A stretch of DNA of 7,166 nt from Pseudomonadota bacterium (GTDB taxonomy: Bacteria; Pseudomonadota; Gammaproteobacteria; Burkholderiales; Burkholderiaceae_B). Shown here piece after piece: positions 1 through 5,924 of the stretch; the first letter of the stretch is position 1; the number at the start of each line of letters is the position of its first letter. Location of the stretch: NCBI GenBank assembly GCA_023388835.1, contig JAEWFK010000155.1:1-7166 (forward strand), read 5' to 3'. A program made the translations under genes and the position numbers. The notes beneath the pieces are model-generated. The model saw only the letters and a list, made by a program, of their open reading frames with translations. It was not told where the DNA came from and searched no databases.

Positions 1-2
1 AC

Positions 3-431
3 TTTACGCAGCAGGATGATGCGGCCCACCGGCACCATCATCGCCCCGGCCAGGCCCTGCACCCAGCGGCCGGCGACCAGCTGCGGCAGCGTTTGCGACA
101 CCGCGCAAGCGATGGAGCTCAGCGTGAACAGCATGATGGCCGCCATGAAGACGCGGCGCGACCCGAAACGGTCGGCCGCCCAGCCGCTCACCGGTACAAA
201 CACGGCGACGGCCAGCAGGTAGCTCGTGATGATGACGTTCATGTCGACTGCGCTGGCATCAAAGGCGTGCGCCATGACCGGAAGCGCGGTCGCGACCACG
301 GTGGCGTCGAGCATCTGCATGAACAAAGCGCAGCCCACGATGAAAGGGATCATGCGGATGGCGCGCCGTTCGCGATCGGACAGGGTGGAGGAGGTGGATG
401 GCGGAGGCGGAGCGGCGGGGGGCTGTGTCAT
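3..431 (-). CDS. DHA2-type MFS drug exporter, N-terminal fragment (cut by window edge)
   Basis: Reading the minus strand from an ATG at 431 gives 143 uninterrupted codons that leave the window at base 3; the C-terminal two thirds of the gene lie outside. After a Pro/Ser-rich cytoplasmic tail (residues 1-26) comes a first membrane helix at about 27-47 that runs into LDATVVATALP (41-51), the motif D1 of drug:H+ antiporters with 14 helices. Helix 2 (about 65-82) is followed by the motif A loop SGWAADRFGSRR (82-93), then helices 3 and 4 ending in GAMMVPVGR. This pattern is closest to the HsrA/MdtD/EmrB-QacA group from memory, so an inner-membrane proton-driven efflux role is likely, with substrate unknown. 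No good Shine-Dalgarno precedes the ATG; Met27 would be an alternative start but would remove the tail. It is divergent from the DUF3460-scpA-panC operon, sharing a roughly 60-base intergenic region. Confidence 0.88.
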   Translation of the reverse strand, partial: MTQPPAAPPPPSTSSTLSDRERRAIRMIPFIVGCALFMQMLDATVVATALPVMAHAFDASAVDMNVIITSYLLAVAVFVPVSGWAADRFGSRRVFMAAIMLFTLSSIACAVSQTLPQLVAGRWVQGLAGAMMVPVGRIILLRK

Positions 432-491
432 GCAAAGGGGCGAGTGAAGTAAACTCGGGGTATCTACGCTAACCGAGAGTACGTCAGCATT
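432..491. promoter_or_regulatory. Divergent intergenic region between MFS exporter and DUF3460-scpA operon
   Basis: Only 60 bases separate the two divergent start codons, so promoters for both directions must lie here or inside the coding starts. A small inverted repeat is visible: CTCGG at 454-458 and CCGAG at 473-477, with a 14-base spacer. On the minus strand TAGATA lies at 466-461 with CTGACG 15 bases upstream of it, a weak sigma-70-like pair with a short spacer. I cannot assign a convincing promoter for the plus direction. The DUF3460 start has no close Shine-Dalgarno; GAGAG at 475-479 is 12 bases away. Confidence 0.35.
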
Positions 492-680
492 ATGGCAAAG
501 AATTATGAGTCCGACGTCACACAGATGATCCGGCAGTTCAAGGAGCAGCATCCCGATACCGAGATGCGTCAACGCGAAGGCCGTGCGCGTCTGTGGGACA
601 AGAATATCGATTCGGAACTGCAGGAAGGCTACAAGCAGGCGCGTGTGCCGCAAAAGCCGTACGTCTACCAGACGAACTGA
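492..680 (+). CDS. DUF3460 family small protein
   Basis: A 62-residue, soluble, highly charged protein with no signal peptide or membrane segment. The sequence (start MAKNYESDVTQMIRQF, then REGRARLWDK around 28-37, and a VPQKPYVYQTN tail) matches what I recall of DUF3460, a family largely confined to betaproteobacteria and usually next to scpA. No biochemical function is known to me. Predicted mostly helical in the first 50 residues, with many Lys, Arg, Glu and Gln, consistent with a small protein- or nucleic-acid-binding factor, but that is only inference. It is first gene of the operon: its TGA is followed 10 bases later by the scpA ATG, so the two are almost surely cotranscribed. The ATG at 492 is the only sensible start in frame. 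Confidence 0.85.
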   Translation: MAKNYESDVTQMIRQFKEQHPDTEMRQREGRARLWDKNIDSELQEGYKQARVPQKPYVYQTN

Positions 681-690
681 ACCGGGCGGA

Positions 691-1569
691 ATGGCACCTG
701 AACATGCGAACGAGGGCAAGTTTGATGCCCTGGTGTCGCCGTCCGCTGACAGCACGCCCGACACGGTCGATTCCGTGGCGCTGGCGCGTCTCTACGGTGA
801 GCCCCTGTTCAGTCTGCCGCAAGACCTCTATATCCCCCCCGACGCCCTCGAAGTTTTCCTGGAAGCCTTCGAAGGGCCGCTCGATCTCCTGCTCTACCTG
901 ATCCGCAAGCAGAACTTCAACGTGCTGGACATCCCCATGGCGGATGTCACGCGTCAGTACCTGTCTTATGTCGAACAGATACGGCGGCAGAATCTGGAAT
1001 TGGCCGGCGAGTACCTGCTCATGGCCGCCTTGCTCATCGAGATCAAGTCGCGCATGTTGTTGCCGGTGCGTAAGTCTGATACCGGCGAAGAAGTCGAAGA
1101 TCCGCGGGCGGAGCTTGTGCGCCGCCTGCTCGAATACGAACAAATCAAGCTCGCAGCCCGCAAACTCGAGCGGCTGCCTCAGCTGGGGCGCGACTTCCAC
1201 CGCAGTCGCGCCATGCTGAATCTGCAGGTCGAAGAACTGTTGCCGGAAGTCCGGCCGGAAGACCTGCGCGAGGCCTGGCAGGAGATCCTTCGCCGGGCCC
1301 GCCTTAATGCCCGTCATCACATCACCCGTGAACAGCTGTCCGTGCGCGAGCACATGACACTGATTCTGCGCCGTCTGGCCGACGTCCGCTTCATGGAGTT
1401 CACTGAACTTTTCATGGAGCGGGTGACCCAGGGCGAGGCGGTGGCCGTCGTCGTCGTACATTTCCTGGCAATGCTTGAACTGGCGCGCGAGTCCCTGCTG
1501 GACATCACCCAGGCCGAGCCCTACGCGCCGATATACGTGCGGCTGTCCTACGTGCGCGCCGCCGCCTGA
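691..1569 (+). CDS. scpA: Segregation and condensation protein A (ScpA kleisin)
   Basis: A 292-residue kleisin subunit that bridges the Smc ATPase heads and binds the ScpB dimer in the bacterial condensin, compacting and helping segregate newly replicated chromosomes. After an N-terminal extension of about 50 residues comes the signature FEGPLDLLLYLI (60-71), then IPMADVTRQYL (81-91) and LLMAALLIEIKSRMLLPV (109-126), the conserved N-terminal helical domain that contacts the Smc neck. A charged middle part follows, and the last roughly 80 residues form the winged-helix domain that contacts the Smc cap. Length is somewhat above the roughly 250 residues of Bacillus ScpA because of the N-terminal extension. 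The frame is open back to 583, but that part overlaps the DUF3460 gene; the ATG at 691 has GGGCGGA just upstream and is preferred. Its partner scpB is not in the window. panC follows after 29 bases. Confidence 0.93.
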   Translation: MAPEHANEGKFDALVSPSADSTPDTVDSVALARLYGEPLFSLPQDLYIPPDALEVFLEAFEGPLDLLLYLIRKQNFNVLDIPMADVTRQYLSYVEQIRRQNLELAGEYLLMAALLIEIKSRMLLPVRKSDTGEEVEDPRAELVRRLLEYEQIKLAARKLERLPQLGRDFHRSRAMLNLQVEELLPEVRPEDLREAWQEILRRARLNARHHITREQLSVREHMTLILRRLADVRFMEFTELFMERVTQGEAVAVVVVHFLAMLELARESLLDITQAEPYAPIYVRLSYVRAAA

Positions 1570-1598
1570 CGCCGGCGCGTTTCCCTTCGGAGAGTTTC

Positions 1599-2447
1599 TT
1601 GAAAGTCGTTCACACCATTGAAGAACTGCGCGACCAACTGCGTGGACAGTTGAACGTTTCGTTTGTGCCCACGATGGGCAATCTGCATCCCGGCCATCTG
1701 GCTCTGATGAAGCTGGCCCGCCAGCACGGCGATCCGGTGGTGGCCAGCATATTCGTCAACCGCCTGCAGTTCGGTCCCAACGAGGACTTCGAACGTTATC
1801 CGCGCTCATTGGCCTCCGACATCGAGAAACTGGAGCGCGATCGCAACGTTTACGTGCTGTTTGCGCCGGACGAGCGTGAAATGTATCCGGAGCCGCAGAA
1901 TTACCGTATCCAGACGCCTCCCGCGCTGGGCGACATCCTGGAGGGGGAATTCCGGCCTGGTTTCTTCAATGGCGTCAGCACCGTGGTGATGAAGCTGTTC
2001 TCCTGCGTGCAGCCGCGCGTGGCTGTGTTCGGCAAGAAGGACTATCAGCAATTGATGGTGGTGCGCGCCATGTGCCGCCAGTTCCAGCTGCCTGTGAACG
2101 TAATGGCGCATGAGACGGTGCGCGACACCGACGGCCTGGCGCTCTCTTCGCGCAACGTCTATCTGAGCCCGCAAGAACGCGGCGAGGCGCCGCGCCTGTA
2201 CGCCCAGCTGCAGGCGCTGGCGCAGCATGTGCGCGACGGCGAGTCGGACCTTGCCGCACTGGAAGGCGCCGGTGCCGCCGAGCTGGATCGCAACGGCTGG
2301 AAGGTCGATTACTTCTGCGTCCGCCGCCAGCGCGATCTGGTGCCGCCTTCACGCGAAGAAGTCGTCGCCGGCGAACCCCTGGTCGTGCTTGCGGCCGCCA
2401 AGCTGGGTGCCACCCGTTTGATCGACAACCTGGAGATTGTTCGCTGA
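1599..2447 (+). CDS. panC: Pantothenate synthetase (pantoate--beta-alanine ligase)
   Basis: A 282-residue cytoplasmic enzyme that joins (R)-pantoate and beta-alanine using ATP, via a pantoyl-adenylate, to make pantothenate, the precursor of coenzyme A. Visible family motifs: PTMGNLHPGHL (24-34) with the HxGH nucleotide-binding signature at His30/His33, FVNRLQF (52-58) including the pantoate-binding Gln57, FNGVSTVVMKLF (123-134), FGKKDYQQL (144-152), and RDTDGLALSSRN (175-186) whose LSSRN is the KMSK-like loop. Residues 28 (Asn) and 31 (Pro) vary from the common GALHEGH form; both occur outside the catalytic histidines. The start is TTG at 1599, preceded by CGGAGAG with good spacing. It follows scpA by 29 bases, probably in one transcript; panD and panB are not adjacent. 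Length matches the family. Confidence 0.95.
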   Translation: MKVVHTIEELRDQLRGQLNVSFVPTMGNLHPGHLALMKLARQHGDPVVASIFVNRLQFGPNEDFERYPRSLASDIEKLERDRNVYVLFAPDEREMYPEPQNYRIQTPPALGDILEGEFRPGFFNGVSTVVMKLFSCVQPRVAVFGKKDYQQLMVVRAMCRQFQLPVNVMAHETVRDTDGLALSSRNVYLSPQERGEAPRLYAQLQALAQHVRDGESDLAALEGAGAAELDRNGWKVDYFCVRRQRDLVPPSREEVVAGEPLVVLAAAKLGATRLIDNLEIVR

Positions 2448-2535
2448 CGCTGTTCATGGCCTGTCGCGGCATCCGCCGGCGGGCCTGCCCTGCGCCTTCG
2501 CGATGCTGCCTGATTGACGGACGCTGCCGCGCGCG

Positions 2536-2551
2536 CTTGCGTCTACGCAAG
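2536..2551. repeat. Perfect inverted repeat upstream of the HTH gene
   Basis: CTTGCG at 2536-2541 and CGCAAG at 2546-2551 are exact reverse complements around the loop TCTA. It sits in the panC-HTH spacer (2448-2626), about 75 bases before the HTH start. It could be an operator, for instance for self-regulation by the HTH protein, or the hairpin of a weak panC terminator; no T-tract follows, so terminator function is doubtful. The rest of the spacer contains a GC palindrome CCGCCGGCGG (2473-2482) and GGGTGC/GCACCC arms at 2574-2579 and 2592-2597. No convincing -35/-10 pair was found. Confidence 0.4.
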
Positions 2552-2626
2552 AAGTGACAGGCGACCCTTGCGGGGGTGCATGCCAGAATGGGCACCCAAC
2601 TAATCTGCAACCAGGAGAAGGGGGCC

Positions 2627-2860
2627 ATGAAAAGGCGGCTCGGGCAGGACGATGCCCGTTTTTCAGTCCTCACGCCGCGCGAGCGTGATGTCATGGGGCA
2701 TGTGGCAATGGGCAAGCCCAACAAGATCATTGCTGCAGAACTCGGTGTGTCACAACGCACCATCGAAGCCCATCGGGCGCGCATATTCCAGAAGATGCGA
2801 GTGCGCAACGCGGTGGAACTGGCCCACCGCCTGCTGGCTCCTGATATATCTCTTCACTAG
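2627..2860 (+). CDS. Stand-alone LuxR/FixJ-type helix-turn-helix protein
   Basis: A 77-residue protein that is essentially one GerE/LuxR-type DNA-binding domain. LTPRERDVM (15-23) is the classic first helix signature. KPNKIIAAELGVSQRTIEAHR (30-50) covers the scaffold and recognition helices, and KMRVRNAVELAHRL (56-69) the dimerisation helix. The pattern resembles the output domain of FixJ-type response regulators more than quorum-sensing LuxR proteins. There is no receiver or ligand-binding domain, and the space back to panC (179 bases) is too short to hide one, so it is an orphan output domain whose activity would have to be set by expression or a partner. The frame is open back to a GTG at 2576, but the ATG at 2627 has a strong AGGAGAAGGGG site and is preferred. 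Targets are unknown; the neighbouring NlpE-like lipoprotein gene is convergent. Confidence 0.85.
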   Translation: MKRRLGQDDARFSVLTPRERDVMGHVAMGKPNKIIAAELGVSQRTIEAHRARIFQKMRVRNAVELAHRLLAPDISLH

Positions 2861-2894
2861 CGGAAGCCAGCCAGCTTTCATGGCTGGTTTCCGC
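2860..2894. terminator. Strong hairpin between convergent genes, probable bidirectional terminator
   Basis: A 14-bp stem, arms 2860-2873 (GCGGAAGCCAGCCA) and 2881-2894 (TGGCTGGTTTCCGC), with a 7-base loop and a single G-T wobble at 2866/2888. It begins on the final G of the HTH gene's TAG and ends 30 bases from the lipoprotein stop. Neither strand shows a proper run of T after the stem, so it is not a textbook intrinsic terminator; it may act with Rho or as an RNA-stabilising 3' end for both convergent transcripts. Confidence 0.6.
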
Positions 2895-2924
2895 CAGGAA
2901 CCTAGCAAGCGCGGGCTGCGTCGG

Positions 2925-3590
2925 TCATGGGCAGCTCAGCGTGGCCCGGCCCTTGAGTTCATCGATGGGGTCGATATCGGCCTGGCGTGTCAGCCGATGC
3001 TCCAACGTGGGTTGCACGCCATTGAGCGAATACACGCGCAGCATATTGTCGTTTGCGAAGATCAGGTCGGCTTTTGCACCGCCCTGGTTTGCGTGGACAA
3101 GCGCGATGCGCAGCGGGGTGGTGCCGATGATGTCCCAGCAGCCTTGCTCAGCCAGATTGTGGGTGGGCTGATTGCCCACCAGCATGGTTGTGCGCGAGCG
3201 CCATTCCCCGCTGGGCGCCAGCGTCACGGTGAACCTCGCTGCTTCGCAAGCCATGCCGGCCGGGCAGGGTACGGTCCCCAGGAAGCTGCGGGCCTCGGCC
3301 AGCGGGCGCGGGGTGGGAGCGACGGCGCCCTCTTCAGTGGATTCTTGGGCCGCAGGCGCTTGGGTATCTGCCGGCCCGGTGGTGCCGAAGCCCAGCTGAA
3401 TTTGCGAAGGCGCACGCGGGCCGCTGCCCAATGCATGGCTTTCGGCGTCGCGGCGGGTATTTTCGCGCGATGTGTCGTAGTTCACCGAACTTTGTTGGGG
3501 CTGTGCGCAGCCTGCGGCAACAGCCAGCAAGACGAGTGCGCCCAGGATCTTGAGATGGCGGGCGTTATTGACGGGAGCGAATGCGGGCAT
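2925..3590 (-). CDS. Outer-membrane-type lipoprotein with NlpE-N-like domain
   Basis: A 221-residue predicted lipoprotein. The signal peptide has a basic n-region (RHLK), a hydrophobic stretch ILGALVLLAVAAG and the lipidation Cys28; Ala at +2 points to the outer membrane. The lipobox is slightly weak (Ala at -3). A low-complexity linker rich in Pro, Ala, Gln and Thr (about 30-100) leads to a C-terminal domain (about 103-210). Its pattern, FLGTVPCPAGMAC, then a Gly-x-Trp strand, EQGCW and LRVYSLNG, resembles the NlpE N-terminal domain (GTLPC..C, G.W, LRxLDxxG). NlpE proteins are envelope sensors tied to copper tolerance and surface stress. Unlike the CxxC of E. coli NlpE, the cysteines here are Cys109 and Cys115 (C-x5-C), plus Cys151 and Cys220. 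A TTG at 3596 could add two residues; the ATG at 3590 with GGAT upstream is preferred. Family call is by pattern only. Confidence 0.75.
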   Translation of the reverse strand: MPAFAPVNNARHLKILGALVLLAVAAGCAQPQQSSVNYDTSRENTRRDAESHALGSGPRAPSQIQLGFGTTGPADTQAPAAQESTEEGAVAPTPRPLAEARSFLGTVPCPAGMACEAARFTVTLAPSGEWRSRTTMLVGNQPTHNLAEQGCWDIIGTTPLRIALVHANQGGAKADLIFANDNMLRVYSLNGVQPTLEHRLTRQADIDPIDELKGRATLSCP

Positions 3591-3620
3591 GACCAATATC
3601 CATCGAGGGCGCGTCTATCC

Positions 3621-3626
3621 ATTCTA
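3621..3626 (-). promoter_or_regulatory. Possible -10 element for the lipoprotein gene
   Basis: On the minus strand TAGAAT (one mismatch to TATAAT) lies about 30 bases before the lipoprotein ATG, which would give a short leader of roughly 20-25 bases. No matching -35 hexamer is visible at normal spacing, so the call is weak. The whole divergent spacer to the prepilin peptidase is only 66 bases (3591-3656). Confidence 0.3.
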
Positions 3627-3656
3627 CGCATTTCCGCTGTCTTTGGGGGCGTCGCG

Positions 3657-4400
3657 GTGAGCGGCCAGACGCTGGCCGCGATTGTGGGGGCGGTGACTGC
3701 GGGAATGGCGGGCCCGTTTTGCGCCGCTGTTGCGCTGGACTATGTCCGCCGTATTGAACACGGGGCCCAGGTCGATGGCGAAACGATGTGCGCTGCCGTA
3801 TGCGGGGTACTGCGCTGCCGCTCGACAGTGCGGGTACCGCGCACGCTTGCTGCCGTGTGCGCCGGCCTGCTTCTTTTAGCGTGGGCGCCCTTCATCTTGC
3901 TTCCGTCGCCGGCGGCTGCGGCGCGCGCCCTGGCCTGCGCGATACTCCTCGTGCTTGCCTTGATCGACGGGCGCTGCGGCCTGCTGCCCGACGCGCTCAC
4001 GCTGCCGCTGCTCTGGGCAGGAATGCTGCTCGCCTGCGCGGGCGTCGGCATTCCTTTGCATCATTCAGTGGCGGCTGCCGCCACGGGCTATCTGTTCCTG
4101 CGCGCCTTGAACGCGGCCTACGCGGCATGCCGCGGCCGTGCCGGCATGGGTGGCGGCGACATCAAGCTGATCGCCGCCCTGGGCGCGTGGCTGGGCTGGT
4201 CGTCCCTGCCGGGCGTGCTGCTGGCGGCCGGCATCGGTGGCGCGCTCTTTGCCTTCGCCCTTCGCGGCTCGAAAGCGTGGACGGCATCCCTGGCGTTCGG
4301 GCCGTTTCTCGCACTGGCGGGCGCGTTTGAGCTCGTAGGAGACCCTGTTGTACAGTTTCTTTTTTGCATGGGGAATCCGATATGTACAAGGTCGGTCTGA
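3657..4400 (+). CDS. pilD: Short prepilin peptidase (A24 family), pilD-like
   Basis: A 247-residue polytopic inner-membrane aspartate protease of the type IV prepilin peptidase family, which cleaves the leader of pilins and pseudopilins on the cytoplasmic side. The peptidase core is intact: LIDGRCGLLPDALTLPLLW (102-120) carries catalytic Asp104, and GMGGGDIKLIAALGAWLGW carries the GxGD aspartate Asp168. Their spacing of 64 equals that of the catalytic pair in Vibrio TcpJ. The N-terminal half is unusual: the cytoplasmic loop that normally holds two CxxC zinc pairs and the methyltransferase region is shortened to a stretch with MCAAVCGVLRC (about 45-55), so N-methylation may be lost. Start is uncertain: GTG at 3657 (GGGGG upstream) or ATG at 3705; the frame is open much further back, as a shadow. 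pilB and pilC, the usual upstream genes, are absent. Its end overlaps coaE. Confidence 0.8.
   Translation: MSGQTLAAIVGAVTAGMAGPFCAAVALDYVRRIEHGAQVDGETMCAAVCGVLRCRSTVRVPRTLAAVCAGLLLLAWAPFILLPSPAAAARALACAILLVLALIDGRCGLLPDALTLPLLWAGMLLACAGVGIPLHHSVAAAATGYLFLRALNAAYAACRGRAGMGGGDIKLIAALGAWLGWSSLPGVLLAAGIGGALFAFALRGSKAWTASLAFGPFLALAGAFELVGDPVVQFLFCMGNPICTRSV
4327..4354 (+). promoter_or_regulatory. Weak possible promoter for coaE inside the pilD 3' end
   Basis: TTGAGC (4327-4332) and TGTACA (4349-4354) stand 16 bases apart, about 30 bases before the coaE ATG, in a locally AT-richer stretch that includes a run of T at 4360-4365. It could let coaE and zapD be expressed independently of pilD. The hexamers match the sigma-70 consensus only partly, so this is tentative. 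Confidence 0.25.
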
Positions 4401-5008
4401 CCGGGGGCATCGGCTCGGGCAAAAGCAAGGTGGCGGACATGCTGGCAACTTGGGGCGCGGCCGTGATCGACACCGACGTCATCGCGCACGATCTGACGGC
4501 CCCTGGCGGTGCTGCCATCGAACCTATCCGCCAAGCCTTCGGTCCGGACGTCATTGCGGCCAACGGAGCGCTCGATCGTCAGGCCATGCGCCAACTGGTT
4601 TTTCTCAGCCCCGAGTCGCGGCGGCGGCTCGAGGCCATCCTCCATCCCATGATCCGTTCCGGGACCGCCGCGCGTGCCCGGGTCGCGCAAGGCTGTTATG
4701 CCGTCTTTGTCGTGCCCTTGCTGGTCGAGTCCGGGCGCTGGATCAATCAGCTGGATCGCGTGTGTGTGGTGGACTGCGAGCCGGAAGTCCAGGTGGCCCG
4801 CGTACAGGCCCGTAGCGGGCTGACGCGCGAAGCTATTGGGCGTATCATGTCGGCACAGGCCTCACGTGAGGAAAGGCTCGCCGCCGCGCACGATATCGTG
4901 CACAACGGTCAGGGCATCTCCCTAGAAGAACTGGAACACCGTGTCCGGGCGCTGCATGAAAGCTGGTGCATGCAGGCGCAACAGCAGCCAGCGAGTCCCG
5001 CTACGTAG
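4382..5008 (+). CDS. coaE: Dephospho-CoA kinase
   Basis: A 208-residue cytoplasmic P-loop kinase that phosphorylates the 3'-hydroxyl of the ribose of dephospho-CoA, the last step of coenzyme A synthesis. Visible features: Walker A GGIGSGKS (8-15), IDTDVIAHDL (29-38) whose Asp32 is the conserved catalytic acidic residue, LEAILHPMI in the CoA-binding domain, VVPLLVESG in the core, and RSGLTREAIGRIMSAQ of the lid region followed by HDIVHNGQ. Length agrees with E. coli CoaE (206). The ATG at 4382 has GGGGA seven bases upstream and is preferred over an in-frame TTG at 4364. The first 19 bases overlap the end of the prepilin peptidase in another frame, suggesting translational coupling. The last 10 residues are a Gln/Ala-rich tail without obvious role. 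zapD follows after 41 bases. Confidence 0.95.
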   Translation: MYKVGLTGGIGSGKSKVADMLATWGAAVIDTDVIAHDLTAPGGAAIEPIRQAFGPDVIAANGALDRQAMRQLVFLSPESRRRLEAILHPMIRSGTAARARVAQGCYAVFVVPLLVESGRWINQLDRVCVVDCEPEVQVARVQARSGLTREAIGRIMSAQASREERLAAAHDIVHNGQGISLEELEHRVRALHESWCMQAQQQPASPAT

Positions 5009-5049
5009 TGGCCTGTTTGGCTAGCGCTTCTGTAAAGGTTGTAGGTCGC

Positions 5050-5802
5050 GTGATTCTCTACGAATATCCGTGCAACGAACGAATCCGTTCCCTTTTGCGT
5101 GTCGAGCATCTTTTTGATCGCTTGTTCTTTTTCGCGAAGGGTGAAGACGTTCGTCATCACCAGATATCCATGGCCACGCTGTTCGAACTGCTCGACATCT
5201 CCGAGCGCGGTGATCTGCGCGGGGCCGTCGTGCAGGATCTTGAACGCCAGCGCGGTGCGCTGAGCGCCTTGCGCCAGCACCCCGGTGTCGACGAATCGCG
5301 GCTGACCGCCATGCTCGACGAAATCCAGTCCGTCAACGGCGAACTTAGCGCGCAAGGCCGTGTCGGGCAGAACCTGCGCGACAATGAATGGCTGGCCAGC
5401 CTGCGCGGGCGGCTTGCCGTTCCGGGCGGCTCTTCTCCTGTCGATATGCCGTCCTTCTTTTCCTGGCAACTGAAATCCTTCGAAGAACGATGTCGTGATC
5501 TCCAGGGGTGGGCAGAGCCCTTCATGCCGCTGTACCGCGGGCTTGCACTGATTTTGCGTATGCTGCGCGACTCCGGCGATGCCCGCGACATGATGGCCCG
5601 CGATGGCGCTTACCAGGAAATGCTGGGGGGCAAGACTTACCAGCTCCTGCGAGTGTGGATAGACGGATCCCGGCGCGTCTTTCCCGAAATGAGCGCCAAC
5701 AAGTATGTGATCTGGGTGCGGTTCGCCGCTCAGGGCCAGGACCTCAAGCCGCATCCCGTGGGCACTGACACTCCCTTCCGCATGGCCTGTTGCCACGTCT
5801 GA
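5050..5802 (+). CDS. zapD: Cell division protein ZapD
   Basis: A 250-residue cytoplasmic FtsZ-binding protein that bundles FtsZ filaments and supports Z-ring assembly. The start MILYEYPCNERIRSLLRVE aligns with the E. coli ZapD N-terminus (LFEHPLNEKMRTWLRIE), and the C-terminus ends in FPEMSANKYVIWVRF and FRMACC, matching the family's PExSxxKY...FxxACC pattern. The N-terminal alpha-helical part is about residues 1-120; the beta-strand domain makes up much of the rest. Length matches E. coli ZapD (247). The start is GTG at 5050; the frame is open back to 4966 inside coaE, but those codons do not resemble the family and the GTG has TAGG just upstream. Probably cotranscribed with coaE. The gyrase inhibitor gene yacG, a frequent next neighbour in betaproteobacteria, is not here. 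Confidence 0.93.
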   Translation: MILYEYPCNERIRSLLRVEHLFDRLFFFAKGEDVRHHQISMATLFELLDISERGDLRGAVVQDLERQRGALSALRQHPGVDESRLTAMLDEIQSVNGELSAQGRVGQNLRDNEWLASLRGRLAVPGGSSPVDMPSFFSWQLKSFEERCRDLQGWAEPFMPLYRGLALILRMLRDSGDARDMMARDGAYQEMLGGKTYQLLRVWIDGSRRVFPEMSANKYVIWVRFAAQGQDLKPHPVGTDTPFRMACCHV

Positions 5803-5924
5803 GCCCCGCGTCCGGGTCTCGCATCTTTGCTCTGAAACCGCTGCGCTGTACGCGCTCATGCAAATTGCTGTTGCGTTCCGTTTCATGACCGTCCATTGAC
5901 CCCTCGTAGGGCCGCATGGATGCG

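Noticed and set aside
16..452. Three short plus-strand open frames at the left edge.
   Set aside because: They are antisense to the MFS exporter, whose minus-strand reading shows membrane helices and conserved MFS motifs A and D1.
538..1461. Long minus-strand open frame (307 codons) opposite scpA.
   Set aside because: It is an antisense shadow caused by GC-rich codons; its translation is His/Gln-rich without a family pattern, while scpA on the plus strand is clear.
2652..3656. The pilD reading frame is open for about a kilobase upstream, suggesting a 582-residue fusion protein.
   Set aside because: That stretch is out of frame with the HTH gene and antisense to the lipoprotein gene. Its translation has no recognisable domain, and the peptidase similarity begins only after about 3657.
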